DNA of 64,000 nucleotides, taken from positions 167,839 through 231,838 of the forward strand of contig NZ_JAGGKT010000007.1 in NCBI RefSeq assembly GCF_017873965.1. Reading direction: 5' to 3'. Within the stretch, counting starts at the first letter, position 1, and each line of letters starts with the position of its first letter. Position numbers and translations under genes: made by a program. Shown here piece after piece: positions 43,152-52,134 of the stretch. This DNA comes from Ammoniphilus resinae. GTDB lineage: Bacteria > Bacillota > Bacilli > Aneurinibacillales > RAOX-1. Under the pieces are notes generated by a model that was not told the DNA's origin, ran no database searches, and saw only the letters and a list, made by a program, of their open reading frames with translations.

Positions 43152-43658
43152 ATGCAGAGGTTACATGGATTATTAATGAGTGGTCTAAAAGGCACTCTAA
43201 TCATTTTAATGGCCGTTATTACCTTTTCAGTAACTTGGGGTGTTTTTACACGATATGTCTTGAATGCGGCAGCTAGTTGGACTGGTGAGCTTTCTGGCTA
43301 CTGTTTAGCATGGATAACCTTTATCGGATCAGCTTACGCTATTTTTCAAAAAACACATATTCGTTTTGAATCTTTAATTGAAGTTTTGCCGAGACCAATC
43401 AGACTAACTATTGAGACCATTTTTTCCTTGGCAATGTTATTCTTCGTGTCTGTGCTGTTGGTATACGGGGGCAGGCTTGCGCTTAATTCCATGGGCGATG
43501 AAACACTTTCCTTGCCCGTAACAAAAGGCATTATTTTTCTTGTTTTACCGATCAGTGGCGCGATCATGTTTATCGGGTTTTTAGTCGAGTTAATACAACT
43601 ATACAGAGGAGATAAATCTTCCTCAACGAAAATAGCTGAAATCGACAAGGCAATGTAA
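43152..43658 (+). CDS. dctQ: TRAP transporter small permease (DctQ)
   Basis: The 168-residue protein has four hydrophobic helices, the DctQ pattern, with the typical FTRYVLNAAASWTGE segment near residue 35. It pairs with DctM, encoded 15 bp downstream, in the membrane complex. GAAAGGAG precedes the start. Confidence 0.92.
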   Translation: MQRLHGLLMSGLKGTLIILMAVITFSVTWGVFTRYVLNAAASWTGELSGYCLAWITFIGSAYAIFQKTHIRFESLIEVLPRPIRLTIETIFSLAMLFFVSVLLVYGGRLALNSMGDETLSLPVTKGIIFLVLPISGAIMFIGFLVELIQLYRGDKSSSTKIAEIDKAM

Positions 43659-43673
43659 AGGGAGAGTGATAAA

Positions 43674-44948
43674 ATGACAGGTGCCATCTTGGTCGGCGGA
43701 CTCATTGGCCTAGTACTACTCGGTATGCCGATTGGTTTTGCCTTAGGTATAATTGGATTATCATTGCTTTTAATGCTAGGCACTGCGCCATTGGATATTG
43801 TTCCCATTAGCCTTTTTGATGGATCGAACAGTTTTCCTCTATTGGCGATTCCGCTTTTTATGCTCGTTGGTGAATTAATGGATGCTTGTAATTTGTCAAG
43901 GCGTCTAGTTTCCTTTGCCGGCAGTTTGGTGGGCTTTATCCGTGGAGGACTAGCCCAAGTCGTGGTTATCACTTCCATGTTTTTTGCGGAAATATCAGGT
44001 TCTGCAGTTGCGGGTGCAGCAGCTTTAGGTAGCGTGCTTATTCCCGAAATGAAGAAAAAGGGGTACCCGGAGGGTTTTGCTGCGGCTCTTGTTTCCGTTG
44101 CTGCAACGATGGCGATAATCTTGCCTCCTAGTGTGCCAATGATCCTTTACGGTGTAATGGCAGGGGTAAGTGTAGCAAAATTGTTTATTGCTGGGATTAT
44201 TCCGGGAATAATTGTGGCTGCTAGCTTAATGATCGTCAATTATTGCTATGCTAGAAAATATGGTTTTGATGTGGAACAGAATTTCTCGGTTTCCAATGTA
44301 GGGAAAACATTTAAAGAAGCCTTTTGGGCTTTAATGATCCCTGTCATTATTTTGGGAGGGATTCTTGGAGGGATTTTTACTCCTACAGAAGCAGCTGCTA
44401 TAGCTGCTGTTGCCGCTTTTATCATTGGTTCAGTCATATATCGCGAACTGAAGTGGAACATGCTTCCCAAGATGCTTCTCGGTGCTGCCAATCAAACGGC
44501 AGTGGTCATGATCATTATTGCTACATCTGCTTTAGTGGGATGGTTCCTGACAAGTGAAAGAATTCCCCAAGGATTGGCAAATTCGGTTATGGCGGTAACC
44601 AATAATCCGATATTAGTACTGGCAATTCTCAATGTCTTTTTCTTAATTGTAGGAATGATTATGCATTCAGCAGCGGCCATTATCATGCTTGTACCAATCC
44701 TAATGCCGCTGGTTCATGAATTGGGAATAGATCCTATCCATTTCGGGATTATCGTCACGATTAATCTTGGAATTGGACAGCAAACGCCACCAGTTGCCTC
44801 CGTTCTTTTAACAACTTGTTCGGTAGGTAATGTACCTTTGGTTAAAACCTTTAAGTACTTAAAAGTGTTTATCGCTGTCATGCTCGTGATTTTGGCTATC
44901 ATTACCTATATTCCAATCATAAGTACATGGTTGCCTTCGATTCTGTAG
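43674..44948 (+). CDS. dctM: TRAP transporter large permease (DctM)
   Basis: The 424-residue protein has about twelve hydrophobic segments. Family features include an early GLVLLGMPIGFALG, IPLFMLVGELM, SGSAVAGAAALG and PPSVPMILYG. It is the ion-coupled channel of the TRAP system. The coding region is intact. A ModA-like gene begins 12 bp after it, which suggests co-transcription. Confidence 0.95.
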   Translation: MTGAILVGGLIGLVLLGMPIGFALGIIGLSLLLMLGTAPLDIVPISLFDGSNSFPLLAIPLFMLVGELMDACNLSRRLVSFAGSLVGFIRGGLAQVVVITSMFFAEISGSAVAGAAALGSVLIPEMKKKGYPEGFAAALVSVAATMAIILPPSVPMILYGVMAGVSVAKLFIAGIIPGIIVAASLMIVNYCYARKYGFDVEQNFSVSNVGKTFKEAFWALMIPVIILGGILGGIFTPTEAAAIAAVAAFIIGSVIYRELKWNMLPKMLLGAANQTAVVMIIIATSALVGWFLTSERIPQGLANSVMAVTNNPILVLAILNVFFLIVGMIMHSAAAIIMLVPILMPLVHELGIDPIHFGIIVTINLGIGQQTPPVASVLLTTCSVGNVPLVKTFKYLKVFIAVMLVILAIITYIPIISTWLPSIL

Positions 44949-44960
44949 GGGGTGTAGTGG

Positions 44961-45746
44961 ATGCAGGAAAGGAAAATACATATATTCCACGCTGATTCCC
45001 TTACGGGACCAATGAATGATTTGAAAGAATCCTTTCAACAAAATCATTTCAATACGGAAATTATCCTCCACGCAGGCCGTTCGAAAGAATTGGCTGAGCA
45101 AATTTTAGCGGGGGAGCGTTGCGATGTTTTTGCCGCATCTGACCCAAAGGTCATGGAAACCCTATTGGGAAGAAGAATCGCGGACCAGGAGAAAGAAGCA
45201 GTTAGCTGGCATGTCAGCTTTTCCGCAAATGAAATGGTACTGATTTCGAGGAAAGGTTGCGAGATTAAAAGCTTAAAAGATTTGCTTCACCCGGAGATTC
45301 GTTTCGCTAGGGTTACAGGAGGAAAAGACCTTGCCAGTGCAAGGACCATTCGATTTTTGGAGCTCGCAGCAAAGTGGGAAAATGACGACCCAGGAGCTGC
45401 ACAGTATTTAATTGATCACACGAAAATTGAGGCTGCAACAATCCCAGATTGTCTGAGTGCGGTCACTAACGGCCAAGCCGATGCCGCTGTCGTTTACCGT
45501 TCTGCAGCCCTTACAGTAGAAAAAGATGTACGGGTTCTCTCCTTCCCATCGTCCGTCAATCTTAGCGATCAAATACGCAATGTTTTAACGGTCCCGGGAA
45601 CAGCGGAAAATTCTTTAGGTGCCTACGAATTTGTTCAGTTTATACTTTCAACACAAGGAAAAAGTATCCTGGAAAGATGCGGTCAACCTCCACTTAACCC
45701 TCCAGTTATTTATGGGGAGCTTCCTTTTGTGATATCAGCTGGGTGA
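44961..45746 (+). CDS. ModA/WtpA-like oxyanion-binding protein without signal peptide
   Basis: The 261-residue protein has the molybdate/tungstate-binding fold: HADSLTGPMNDL near the start, CDVFAASDP near 65, GKDLASARTIRFLEL and AAVVYRSA. Homologues are exported, but this one begins directly with the mature fold and has no hydrophobic signal sequence. The other members of a tungstate ABC transporter are about 3 kb away on the other strand. It may be a cytoplasmic oxyanion or substrate sensor, or the true start may be missed. AGGGGGTG precedes the start. Confidence 0.8.
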   Translation: MQERKIHIFHADSLTGPMNDLKESFQQNHFNTEIILHAGRSKELAEQILAGERCDVFAASDPKVMETLLGRRIADQEKEAVSWHVSFSANEMVLISRKGCEIKSLKDLLHPEIRFARVTGGKDLASARTIRFLELAAKWENDDPGAAQYLIDHTKIEAATIPDCLSAVTNGQADAAVVYRSAALTVEKDVRVLSFPSSVNLSDQIRNVLTVPGTAENSLGAYEFVQFILSTQGKSILERCGQPPLNPPVIYGELPFVISAG

Positions 45747-45769
45747 GATTTCTCACCTAGTTTTTTTTG
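45739..45769 (+). terminator. Terminator of the TRAP operon
   Basis: CTGGGTGAGA and TCTCACCTAG arms enclose a very short loop and run into eight T. The stem overlaps the end of the ModA-like gene. Confidence 0.88.
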
Positions 45770-45874
45770 TCAATATCGACAAAAGCTTACAATAAATACT
45801 TCATCCATTGACACCTTTTTCAAATCACCTTTGGTACGATAAAGCTTATAGTATACGAAAGGATGAAGTAGACC

Positions 45875-46126
45875 ATGATCGAGCAAAACGAAGTAAACGA
45901 GCAAAATGGCAATCAATTAATAGACAAGCCCTCCCAAGATTCTGAATGGGCGCTGGAGATGCAGGAAACGGTTCTTACACTTCAAGAGGAAATCAAATCA
46001 TTGAAAATAAAACTTGCAGAGGAGCAGATTGCTCGGCGGGATCAAATTTTAATGGAAAACCTTAGGGTGATTAGGGAAAAAAAGAAACATAGAAACCTTT
46101 GGCAGCAGATGTTTGGGACAAGGTAG
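45875..46126 (+). CDS. Small coiled-coil protein, DUF3967-like end
   Basis: The 83-residue hydrophilic protein has a predicted coiled coil from about 28 to 55 (LTLQEEIKSLKIKLAEE). Its C-terminal RRDQILMENLRVIREKK is like the DUF3967 domain found at the end of some Bacillus MerR/RacA-type proteins, but there is no DNA-binding domain here. GGATGAAG precedes ATG 45875. It may be a fragment of such a regulator or an independent small protein. The function is unknown. Confidence 0.65.
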   Translation: MIEQNEVNEQNGNQLIDKPSQDSEWALEMQETVLTLQEEIKSLKIKLAEEQIARRDQILMENLRVIREKKKHRNLWQQMFGTR

Positions 46127-46149
46127 TTAATCCCTTGTTTGTATCGAAT

Positions 46150-46181
46150 AAAAAAAGCCACCCTTTGTAAGGCGGCCCTTA
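46150..46181 (-). terminator. Terminator of the PfkB-type gene
   Basis: Read on the minus strand, GCCGCCTT pairs with AGGGTGGC and a T run follows, just after the pfkB-like gene. Confidence 0.75.
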
Positions 46182-46186
46182 ACATA

Positions 46187-47098
46187 TTAACTCAAACTTA
46201 GTGCAGGCATCCGTATCAGTGCGTTTTCTTGGCTTTGGATGACTTCCAGGGCCGCTAACGTACCAACTTGCATGGCATCATCAACAGATTTTCCTTGGAG
46301 GAGTGCCGCGACGAGTCCTGAAAAGAATGAGTCACCCGCACCTGTCGTATCAACGACCTTCGCTTTTGGGGCGGGGACATGGCCGGAACGATTCGTCTGC
46401 CGATCGTAATAGACACTTCCTTTAGCACCAAGGGTAATCACAGTAAGCGGCGCTCCGCTATCTGCAAGCTTTTGAGCGGCTTGCATGGCCGTATTTACCT
46501 CATCAACAGCGTATCCTAATAAAATCGATGCCTCCTCTTCACTGCATACAAAGCAGGTAAGATCTTTCAGGATGTCCCGGTGATTTTTAACGATGTCGAG
46601 GTTTCCTACCACACCGTAGAGCGGGATATTCCGATGTTTCCCAACTTGAATAATCTTTTCGGTGATCGGATAGGTTAAATCCAAATCGAAAGCAATGGCC
46701 TGGTTTTCGCTAGCCAGTTTGTCGATTTGCTCGAAGACTGCCTTTTCTAAAAGCCCAAGGTCTGGTTGATGGGAAATAGAGCAAACCAAATCTCCCTCAT
46801 GATCTAAAATAGCGACCCAAATCCCCATACCGTCCTCTTTATGCCAGTGTGCATAGGTTGTTTCCACTTGGTGCTGTTGCAAAACATCGATAACTTCTTT
46901 ACCAAATCCGTCACTGTTGACGGTTGTTAAAAAACTTGTTTTCACTCCAAGCACAGCTAGATTCTGCGCCACATTTCGGGCCACACCACCGTGTGAGAAA
47001 GTCGCTTTCCCGACGTTTTTTGCATCCTTATGAACAGATGTAAAGGATTGGCCTTTCACATCAACAAATATAGTTCCTATCACTGCAATCTTTTTCAT
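46187..47098 (-). CDS. PfkB-family carbohydrate/nucleoside kinase
   Basis: The 303-residue kinase has the first signature HGGVARNVAQNLAVLG near 36 and the second, DTTGAGDSFFSGL, near 248 with its catalytic Asp. PfkB kinases phosphorylate sugars or nucleosides; pseudouridine kinase (PsuK/YeiC) is a plausible assignment by overall look, but no psuG gene is adjacent. It lies about 117 bp after the MoeB-like gene on the same strand, with a GGGTCAG/CTGACCC inverted repeat in the gap. Confidence 0.88.
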   Translation of the reverse strand: MKKIAVIGTIFVDVKGQSFTSVHKDAKNVGKATFSHGGVARNVAQNLAVLGVKTSFLTTVNSDGFGKEVIDVLQQHQVETTYAHWHKEDGMGIWVAILDHEGDLVCSISHQPDLGLLEKAVFEQIDKLASENQAIAFDLDLTYPITEKIIQVGKHRNIPLYGVVGNLDIVKNHRDILKDLTCFVCSEEEASILLGYAVDEVNTAMQAAQKLADSGAPLTVITLGAKGSVYYDRQTNRSGHVPAPKAKVVDTTGAGDSFFSGLVAALLQGKSVDDAMQVGTLAALEVIQSQENALIRMPALSLS

Positions 47099-47215
47099 TT
47101 ATTCAAATACCTCTTTCCCATTAAGGGGTCAGACCTCTATCTAAATACTGACCCTGGTTCACTTGTTTTTATCATAGCCTATCATTGATCCAATAAAAAT
47201 CCCCAAATATCCCCT

Positions 47216-48253
47216 TTAACTTCCAACATACTTGGCATACAGTGTTTTGGCAACGACTACATCATCCGTCCCCTGGACGAGTAGACGGCCGTCTTTAAAG
47301 AAGACAAGTGTATATCCATCAATATGAAACCTCAGTAAAAAGGCGTTTTGCTCTACGGTTCCAATCCCGGACAAGTGATCTTTTAACTCCTCAAGATTGA
47401 CTGTTTGCTTTTTTCTCGGTGTAATCTGGACTGTGTCTCTGCCGCAAAGGGAGGTATAATCTTCACCTGTATCACCAGCAGGATCGAGAAATTCAAAATG
47501 ACTTAATCCACAGGCAGGACATTGGTCACTTCTTCCTTTTTGGACATTCAACTGCATATGTTGGTTGGACCATATATCAAATTGCTCTAAATAGGGGTTG
47601 TATTTTTCTTCAGCCCCTAGCAGAATTTTAAGAGCCTCTGTTGCTTGATAAGAAGCAATTATATGAATGATAGGTCCAATCACCCCGCTTGTATCGCAGG
47701 TTTCCCCCCTACCGCTTGGTGGGTTGGGGAAGAGACAGCGATAGCAAGGGGTTTCGTAAGGACGAATGGCTGTGAACATTCCTTTGGAACCGACAGCTCC
47801 CCCATAAACCCAGGGGATACGATGCTTAACCGCGACATCGTTAATCAAATAACGGATCTGAAAGTTATCATTTCCATCTAAAATCAGATCGACATCGGAG
47901 AGTAGATCTTCTGCATTGGTCGCATTCACATCGGCAATGACGGGCTCGATTTGAACGGAGGAATTGATTTTTGCCAGCTTAGCTGCGGCAGCTGTTGCTT
48001 TCGGCAGATGTTGTTTGGCATCGTCCTCGTCATATAACATCTGCCGTTGCAGATTGCTTGCTTCAATAAAATCCCGGTCAATAATGCGAACAAAGCCGAC
48101 CCCAGCGCGAACCATATGGTTCGCAAGGACAGTTCCTAATGCGCCGGCTCCAACGATCGCGATTCTGCTCTTTCCTAGTTTTTCTTGACCTGATCTGCCG
48201 ATCGGCTGGAAGAGGATTTGCCGCGAGTATCTTGTTTGGTTTAAATCATCCAT
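47216..48253 (-). CDS. moeB: ThiF/MoeB-family adenylyltransferase with rhodanese-less C-terminal domain
   Basis: The 345-residue E1-like enzyme has RYSRQILF, the ATP-binding GAGALGTVLA, the DNLQ-type adenylation segment DFIEASNLQRQ, and zinc cysteines CYRCLF and CPAC. It would adenylylate the C-terminal Gly-Gly of a MoaD/ThiS-type carrier. Its place in the tungsten gene group points to the MoaD-like protein at 52135 as substrate; a paralogue at 60166 serves the thiamin operon. The start at 48253 follows AAGGAGGTGC; the longer frame runs into tupC and has a basic, non-conserved extension. Confidence 0.88.
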   Translation of the reverse strand: MDDLNQTRYSRQILFQPIGRSGQEKLGKSRIAIVGAGALGTVLANHMVRAGVGFVRIIDRDFIEASNLQRQMLYDEDDAKQHLPKATAAAAKLAKINSSVQIEPVIADVNATNAEDLLSDVDLILDGNDNFQIRYLINDVAVKHRIPWVYGGAVGSKGMFTAIRPYETPCYRCLFPNPPSGRGETCDTSGVIGPIIHIIASYQATEALKILLGAEEKYNPYLEQFDIWSNQHMQLNVQKGRSDQCPACGLSHFEFLDPAGDTGEDYTSLCGRDTVQITPRKKQTVNLEELKDHLSGIGTVEQNAFLLRFHIDGYTLVFFKDGRLLVQGTDDVVVAKTLYAKYVGS

Positions 48254-48330
48254 TATTTTGCACCTCCTTCTTCTGTGGGTTTGTGTACTACGTCGTGTTC
48301 GCCTTCTTTCACATGTCTTTAGGGCTAGAA

Positions 48331-49071
48331 TCAATAGACCATTTGGCCGCTTAAAAACGCTTTTAAATCCTCCGTTTTAGGAGTTTGAAAAAAGCTATCT
48401 GTGTCCGCCATTTCAACCAGTTTTCCTTCATGAATAAACAAACAATGAGAAGCAAGCCTTCTTGCCTGATGAAGATGATGGGTAACGATTAAAATCGTCG
48501 TCTGAAAGGTCTGATGGATGTTTCGCGTGACCTGTTCAAAAATCGAGACGTTTTTTGGATCCAGGTTCGAAGTGGGTTCATCAAGCAGGAGAAGTTTCGG
48601 CTTTAGGACGAGAGCCCGAGCCAAAGCAACACGCTGTGCTTCACCGCCTGATAGGGTGTGGGCAGCCTGTCCAGCAGATCCAAGCAGTCCAACTTGCTCT
48701 AAGGCTTCATTCACTCTTTTTCGGATCGTCAACCGGTCGATCCCCCGATAGCGAAGCCCCATCGCTACATTCTCAAACACGGTCGTCTGAAACATCACTG
48801 GCTTTTGGGCAACAAAAGCCATCTCACGCTGCACCAGCAGCCTGCCCGAACCAGATAAGTGAGGCAAGGACAACTCCTGACCAAAGAAATTCATTTTCCC
48901 TTGAACGGGCTTCATCAAAAGATTGATTACTTTGAGAAAAGTGCTCTTTCCCGATCCGCTTGGACCAACGATAGCATAGATTTGGCTTTCCATTAGTGTC
49001 AACTGTTCTAGTTTTAAAATCTCCTTCGTTCCCGGTTTAACCAGAATGTTTTGAAGCTGAAGATCAGGCAT
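48331..49071 (-). CDS. tupC: Tungstate ABC transporter ATP-binding protein (TupC-like)
   Basis: The 246-residue ATPase has Walker A GPSGSGKST, signature LSGGEAQRV and Walker B LLLDEPTSNLD. It lies 3 bp after the permease gene. The similarity and the nearby tungsten aldehyde oxidoreductase gene indicate tungstate as the cargo; molybdate is possible. The binding-protein gene tupA is not found on this strand in the window. Confidence 0.88.
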   Translation of the reverse strand: MPDLQLQNILVKPGTKEILKLEQLTLMESQIYAIVGPSGSGKSTFLKVINLLMKPVQGKMNFFGQELSLPHLSGSGRLLVQREMAFVAQKPVMFQTTVFENVAMGLRYRGIDRLTIRKRVNEALEQVGLLGSAGQAAHTLSGGEAQRVALARALVLKPKLLLLDEPTSNLDPKNVSIFEQVTRNIHQTFQTTILIVTHHLHQARRLASHCLFIHEGKLVEMADTDSFFQTPKTEDLKAFLSGQMVY

Positions 49072-49074
49072 TGC

Positions 49075-49755
49075 CTAAGACTCCTTTCTACGGCGGCTGC
49101 GAAAATCGGCGAGAATTCCCATAACCAGCAAGTTGTTGAGAATAAAACTGATAATAAGCAGCACAGCTCCAAGCTGTAATGCCGCATCGAAGTTACCCAT
49201 CCTTGTTTCCAAAATAATTGCTGTGGTCATTACCCGGGTGTGTCCTTCAATATTCCCCCCTACAAGCATAACCGCTCCGACTTCGGAGATCGCCCGTCCA
49301 TAGGCCGTTGCCACACCCGCCCAAATTCCTTTGCGCGATTCCTTGATGATTGTCCAAATGGTCTGTGCAGGAGTAGCACCTAGGCTCCTGATCGTTTCCA
49401 GATAGGTTTGTTCCTTTGCTTGGACCGCAGACATTGATAAACCGATAATAATCGGTGTTACAAGAATGCTCTGGGCAACCATCATCGCTTGCGGTGTAAA
49501 CAGCCATTGAAGGGAACCGAGTGGACCATGTTTTGAAAGCAGCAAATAAACGATTACCCCAATTAAAACCGGTGGCAACCCCATCAAGGTATAGATCACT
49601 ACAGTGAGTAGGCGTTTCCCAGGGAAGGCATATAGACCGAGAAACGAACCAAAGGGGATCCCGATAAGGACCCCTATAACGATGGCTACTGTAGAAACTT
49701 GAAGCGATAGTAAAATAACAGAAATCACATCTTGACTAAATGGCATCTGATTCAC
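49075..49755 (-). CDS. tupB: Tungstate ABC transporter permease (TupB-like)
   Basis: The 226-residue protein has about five hydrophobic helices and the permease loop motif EAA...G as RSLGATPAQTIWTII with GRAISEVGAVMLVGG, characteristic of TupB/ModB-type permeases. It is divergent from the aldehyde oxidoreductase gene across a 246-bp region. tupB, tupC and moeB form a likely operon. Confidence 0.88.
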   Translation of the reverse strand: MNQMPFSQDVISVILLSLQVSTVAIVIGVLIGIPFGSFLGLYAFPGKRLLTVVIYTLMGLPPVLIGVIVYLLLSKHGPLGSLQWLFTPQAMMVAQSILVTPIIIGLSMSAVQAKEQTYLETIRSLGATPAQTIWTIIKESRKGIWAGVATAYGRAISEVGAVMLVGGNIEGHTRVMTTAIILETRMGNFDAALQLGAVLLIISFILNNLLVMGILADFRSRRRKES

Positions 49756-50001
49756 CCTGACCCCGAAAATTCCCGTTTACCAAATATAATACAACACAGA
49801 CTCAACGATTCCTTCCTTAAGGTTTTTTTTCATGAAGTAAAACATTTCTCACAGATTTCACAAACCCATGACATCGGTCTAAAAATCTACACTTTTAAGA
49901 GTGGAATATAAAAAGGAAAACATTCATAAAGGTCGAATAAAGGAGGTATATACATCTTCGGGATTCGCACAAAAAAAACATATGGTCAGGAGGGGTAAAT
50001 T
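49756..50001. other. Divergent promoter region of tupB and the aldehyde oxidoreductase gene
   Basis: The 246-bp gap has AT-rich sequence and short TCACA runs, but I find no convincing Fnr box, sigma-54 site or hairpin. AGGAGGGG marks the oxidoreductase start. Confidence 0.4.
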
Positions 50002-51810
50002 ATGAGTTTTGGAGGTTTTAAGAATCGGGAAGTGTTGGCCAATCTTTCAACGGGTACGATTGAATATCGGCAATTAAATGAAGAATTGATCCGCAAGTAT
50101 ATTGGCGGAAGAGGATTGGGAGTCAAATATGTATTTGACAACGGACCACAAGTTGAAGCGTTTTCGGAAGATAATCTACTCTGTATTATGACAGGTCCAG
50201 TTACAGGGTCCAGATCACCCATGAGTGGAAGGTTATGTGTTGTTACTAAGTCCCCGTTAACAGGTACGGTAACGGATTCACATATGGGGGGATGGACGGC
50301 GGCCAGGCTGAAGTGGGCTGGGATCGATAATATCCTGATTCGTGGCAAAAGTGATAAACCCGTCTATCTGTATATTGAAAACGGTCAGGCGGAAATTCGT
50401 GATGCACAGGATCTATGGGGAAAAGGCACTCGCGAGACGGTTAAATTCATGCAAGACCGTTATGGCAAAGAGGATCTTAGTGTGATGACGATCGGACAGG
50501 CCGGAGAAAATAAAGTTCTGTTTTCCTCTTTTATTAATGAGAACGATCGAGCAGCAGGACGCGGAGGTACAGGAGCTGTAGCAGGGGATAAAATGCTTAA
50601 GGCAATCGTGATCAAGGCTGCCCAAAAAGGAAATATGCCGCAACCCGCCCTCGGGGAAGAATATAAAAAATCCAATCAAAAGGCACTTAAAGCAATTATG
50701 GAGGGCGGATTAACAGCACCAAAAAAAGGCGGATTATCCGTTTACGGAACGAACGTATTAACAAGTATAATCAACGAAGTTGGCGCACTGCCTACAATGA
50801 ATTCAAAGTTTTCCCACTTCGACGGGGCGGATGGACATAGTGGGGAAACAGTGAATGCCACCCTGTTAGTTGCGGATAACACCTGTCATGCTTGTCCTGT
50901 CGCTTGCAAAAAGGAAGTCGAAGTAAAGGAAGGGAAGTATAAAACGAGAGTGGAAAGCTTTGAATTTGAATCAGGTTGGGCACTGGGGTCCAATTGCGGC
51001 TTAAGCAATGCCGAGGCAATCTCTTATCTAATCAATATGTGCAACGAATATGGGATAGACACTATTGAATTGGGGAATGCCTTCTCCGTTGCCATGGAAG
51101 CTTCTGAAAAAGGTCTAACGGAAGAAGCTTTTGTTTGGGGAGATGCAGACCGCATGATTGAATTAACAGAGGCAATTACCTTCCGCAAAGGATTTGGAAA
51201 TATACTTGCTGATGGACCAGCTCGTGCAGCTGCGAGTTTTGGTGATCCAGGTCTTGCTATGTGTGTAAAAGGGCAAGCGATTCCAGCTTACGATCCACGT
51301 GGAATCCAAGGGATTGGTCTTGGTTATGCTACGAGCAATCGCGGAGCTTGTCACCTTCGCGGCTATACCGTTGCAAGTGAGATTGCCGGGATTCCAGAAC
51401 CAACGGATCGTCTGAAGCCAGAAGGAAAAGGAGAGTTGCTGAAGATCTTCCAGGATCTCTTTGCCTTTTCGGATTCGATGAATCTATGTAAGTTCTCTTC
51501 TTTCTCTGAGAACGCGGATAACTACGCTGATCAATATTCAGCGATGACGGGATTCAAAGTGACCTCAGATGATGTGATGAAAATCGGGGAGAGAATCTAT
51601 AATCTGGAACGTTACTATAACAATTTAGCCGGATTTAATAAGAAGGAAGATGATTTCCTACCGAAGCGTTTTACTGAAGAAGGGGGTTCCGGTAACAGTG
51701 CCGGCTATGTAAGCCGGATGGATATTATGCTTGATGAATACTATCAGGTGCGCGGTTGGCAGGATGGGGTTGTTCCAGAAGGGAAATTAAAAGAATTGGA
51801 CATCATTTAG
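50002..51810 (+). CDS. aor: Tungsten-dependent aldehyde ferredoxin oxidoreductase
   Basis: The 602-residue protein has the normal length of the AOR family. The N-terminal domain has RYIGGRGLG-like YIGGRGLGVKYVFD and the pterin-binding GRGGTGAVAGDK. The 4Fe-4S ligands are CHACPVACKKE (near 297-306) and a later Cys in MNLCKFSSF (near 497). It oxidises aldehydes to acids, or reduces acids, using ferredoxin in the cytoplasm. tupBC, a MoaD-like gene and moeA genes next to it fit its need for a tungstopterin cofactor. Confidence 0.95.
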   Translation: MSFGGFKNREVLANLSTGTIEYRQLNEELIRKYIGGRGLGVKYVFDNGPQVEAFSEDNLLCIMTGPVTGSRSPMSGRLCVVTKSPLTGTVTDSHMGGWTAARLKWAGIDNILIRGKSDKPVYLYIENGQAEIRDAQDLWGKGTRETVKFMQDRYGKEDLSVMTIGQAGENKVLFSSFINENDRAAGRGGTGAVAGDKMLKAIVIKAAQKGNMPQPALGEEYKKSNQKALKAIMEGGLTAPKKGGLSVYGTNVLTSIINEVGALPTMNSKFSHFDGADGHSGETVNATLLVADNTCHACPVACKKEVEVKEGKYKTRVESFEFESGWALGSNCGLSNAEAISYLINMCNEYGIDTIELGNAFSVAMEASEKGLTEEAFVWGDADRMIELTEAITFRKGFGNILADGPARAAASFGDPGLAMCVKGQAIPAYDPRGIQGIGLGYATSNRGACHLRGYTVASEIAGIPEPTDRLKPEGKGELLKIFQDLFAFSDSMNLCKFSSFSENADNYADQYSAMTGFKVTSDDVMKIGERIYNLERYYNNLAGFNKKEDDFLPKRFTEEGGSGNSAGYVSRMDIMLDEYYQVRGWQDGVVPEGKLKELDII

Positions 51811-51830
51811 CAAAATGATAGAGTGCAGAA

Positions 51831-51861
51831 AGAAAAGGTGGGAGATGCTTCCACCTTTTCT
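51831..51861 (+). terminator. Terminator of the aldehyde oxidoreductase gene
   Basis: AGAAAAGGTGG and CCACCTTTTCT form an 11-bp stem. It is symmetrical enough to serve the convergent 90-residue gene as well. Confidence 0.8.
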
Positions 51862-52133
51862 CATCCGCCAACCCGAAGGGTTTTTTTGCGGTATCTAGCA
51901 ATGATCTCTGCTAATGCTTCTTCATTGGGGGCCAAAAAACGAACAAAAACCGCATTTACCTGGAAGGTAGAAGTGATAGATACCATTTTTTCGCTGGTCA
52001 ATTCCACCTGCCAACGATCGTTTTGAATAGAAATAGGCAAAGATGAGGTCAGTCTAGTCCCGCCGAGTTCAAGAAAATATTCAACTAATTGTGCGAGGGG
52101 GATCCCGCGAAATTCCAATACTTTTTCTGCCAT
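51861..52133 (-). CDS. Small protein next to MoaD, possibly MoaD-related (DUF1952-like)
   Basis: The 90-residue protein begins at ATG 52133, 1 bp after the MoaD-like gene stop; the longer frame would overlap it. It looks like a mixed alpha/beta fold (VLEFRGIPLAQLVEYFLELGG, central strands, EALAEIIARYR helix) and ends in Gly-Gly. The size and position recall the C-terminal domain of MoaD-related proteins (DUF1952), known in some bacteria as a fusion. That match is from memory and should be tested. It probably helps tungstopterin synthesis. Confidence 0.6.
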   Translation of the reverse strand: MAEKVLEFRGIPLAQLVEYFLELGGTRLTSSLPISIQNDRWQVELTSEKMVSITSTFQVNAVFVRFLAPNEEALAEIIARYRKKTLRVGG

Positions 52134-52134
52134 T

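Noticed and set aside
47125..47154. GGGGTCAG/CTGACCC inverted repeat as a terminator of moeB
   Set aside because: The arms are real but no T run follows in the minus-strand direction, so I mention it only in the pfkB entry.
48254..48334. Longer N-terminus of the MoeB-like protein
   Set aside because: The added residues are basic and not family-like, overlap tupC, and lack a ribosome binding site, whereas ATG 48253 has AAGGAGGTGC.
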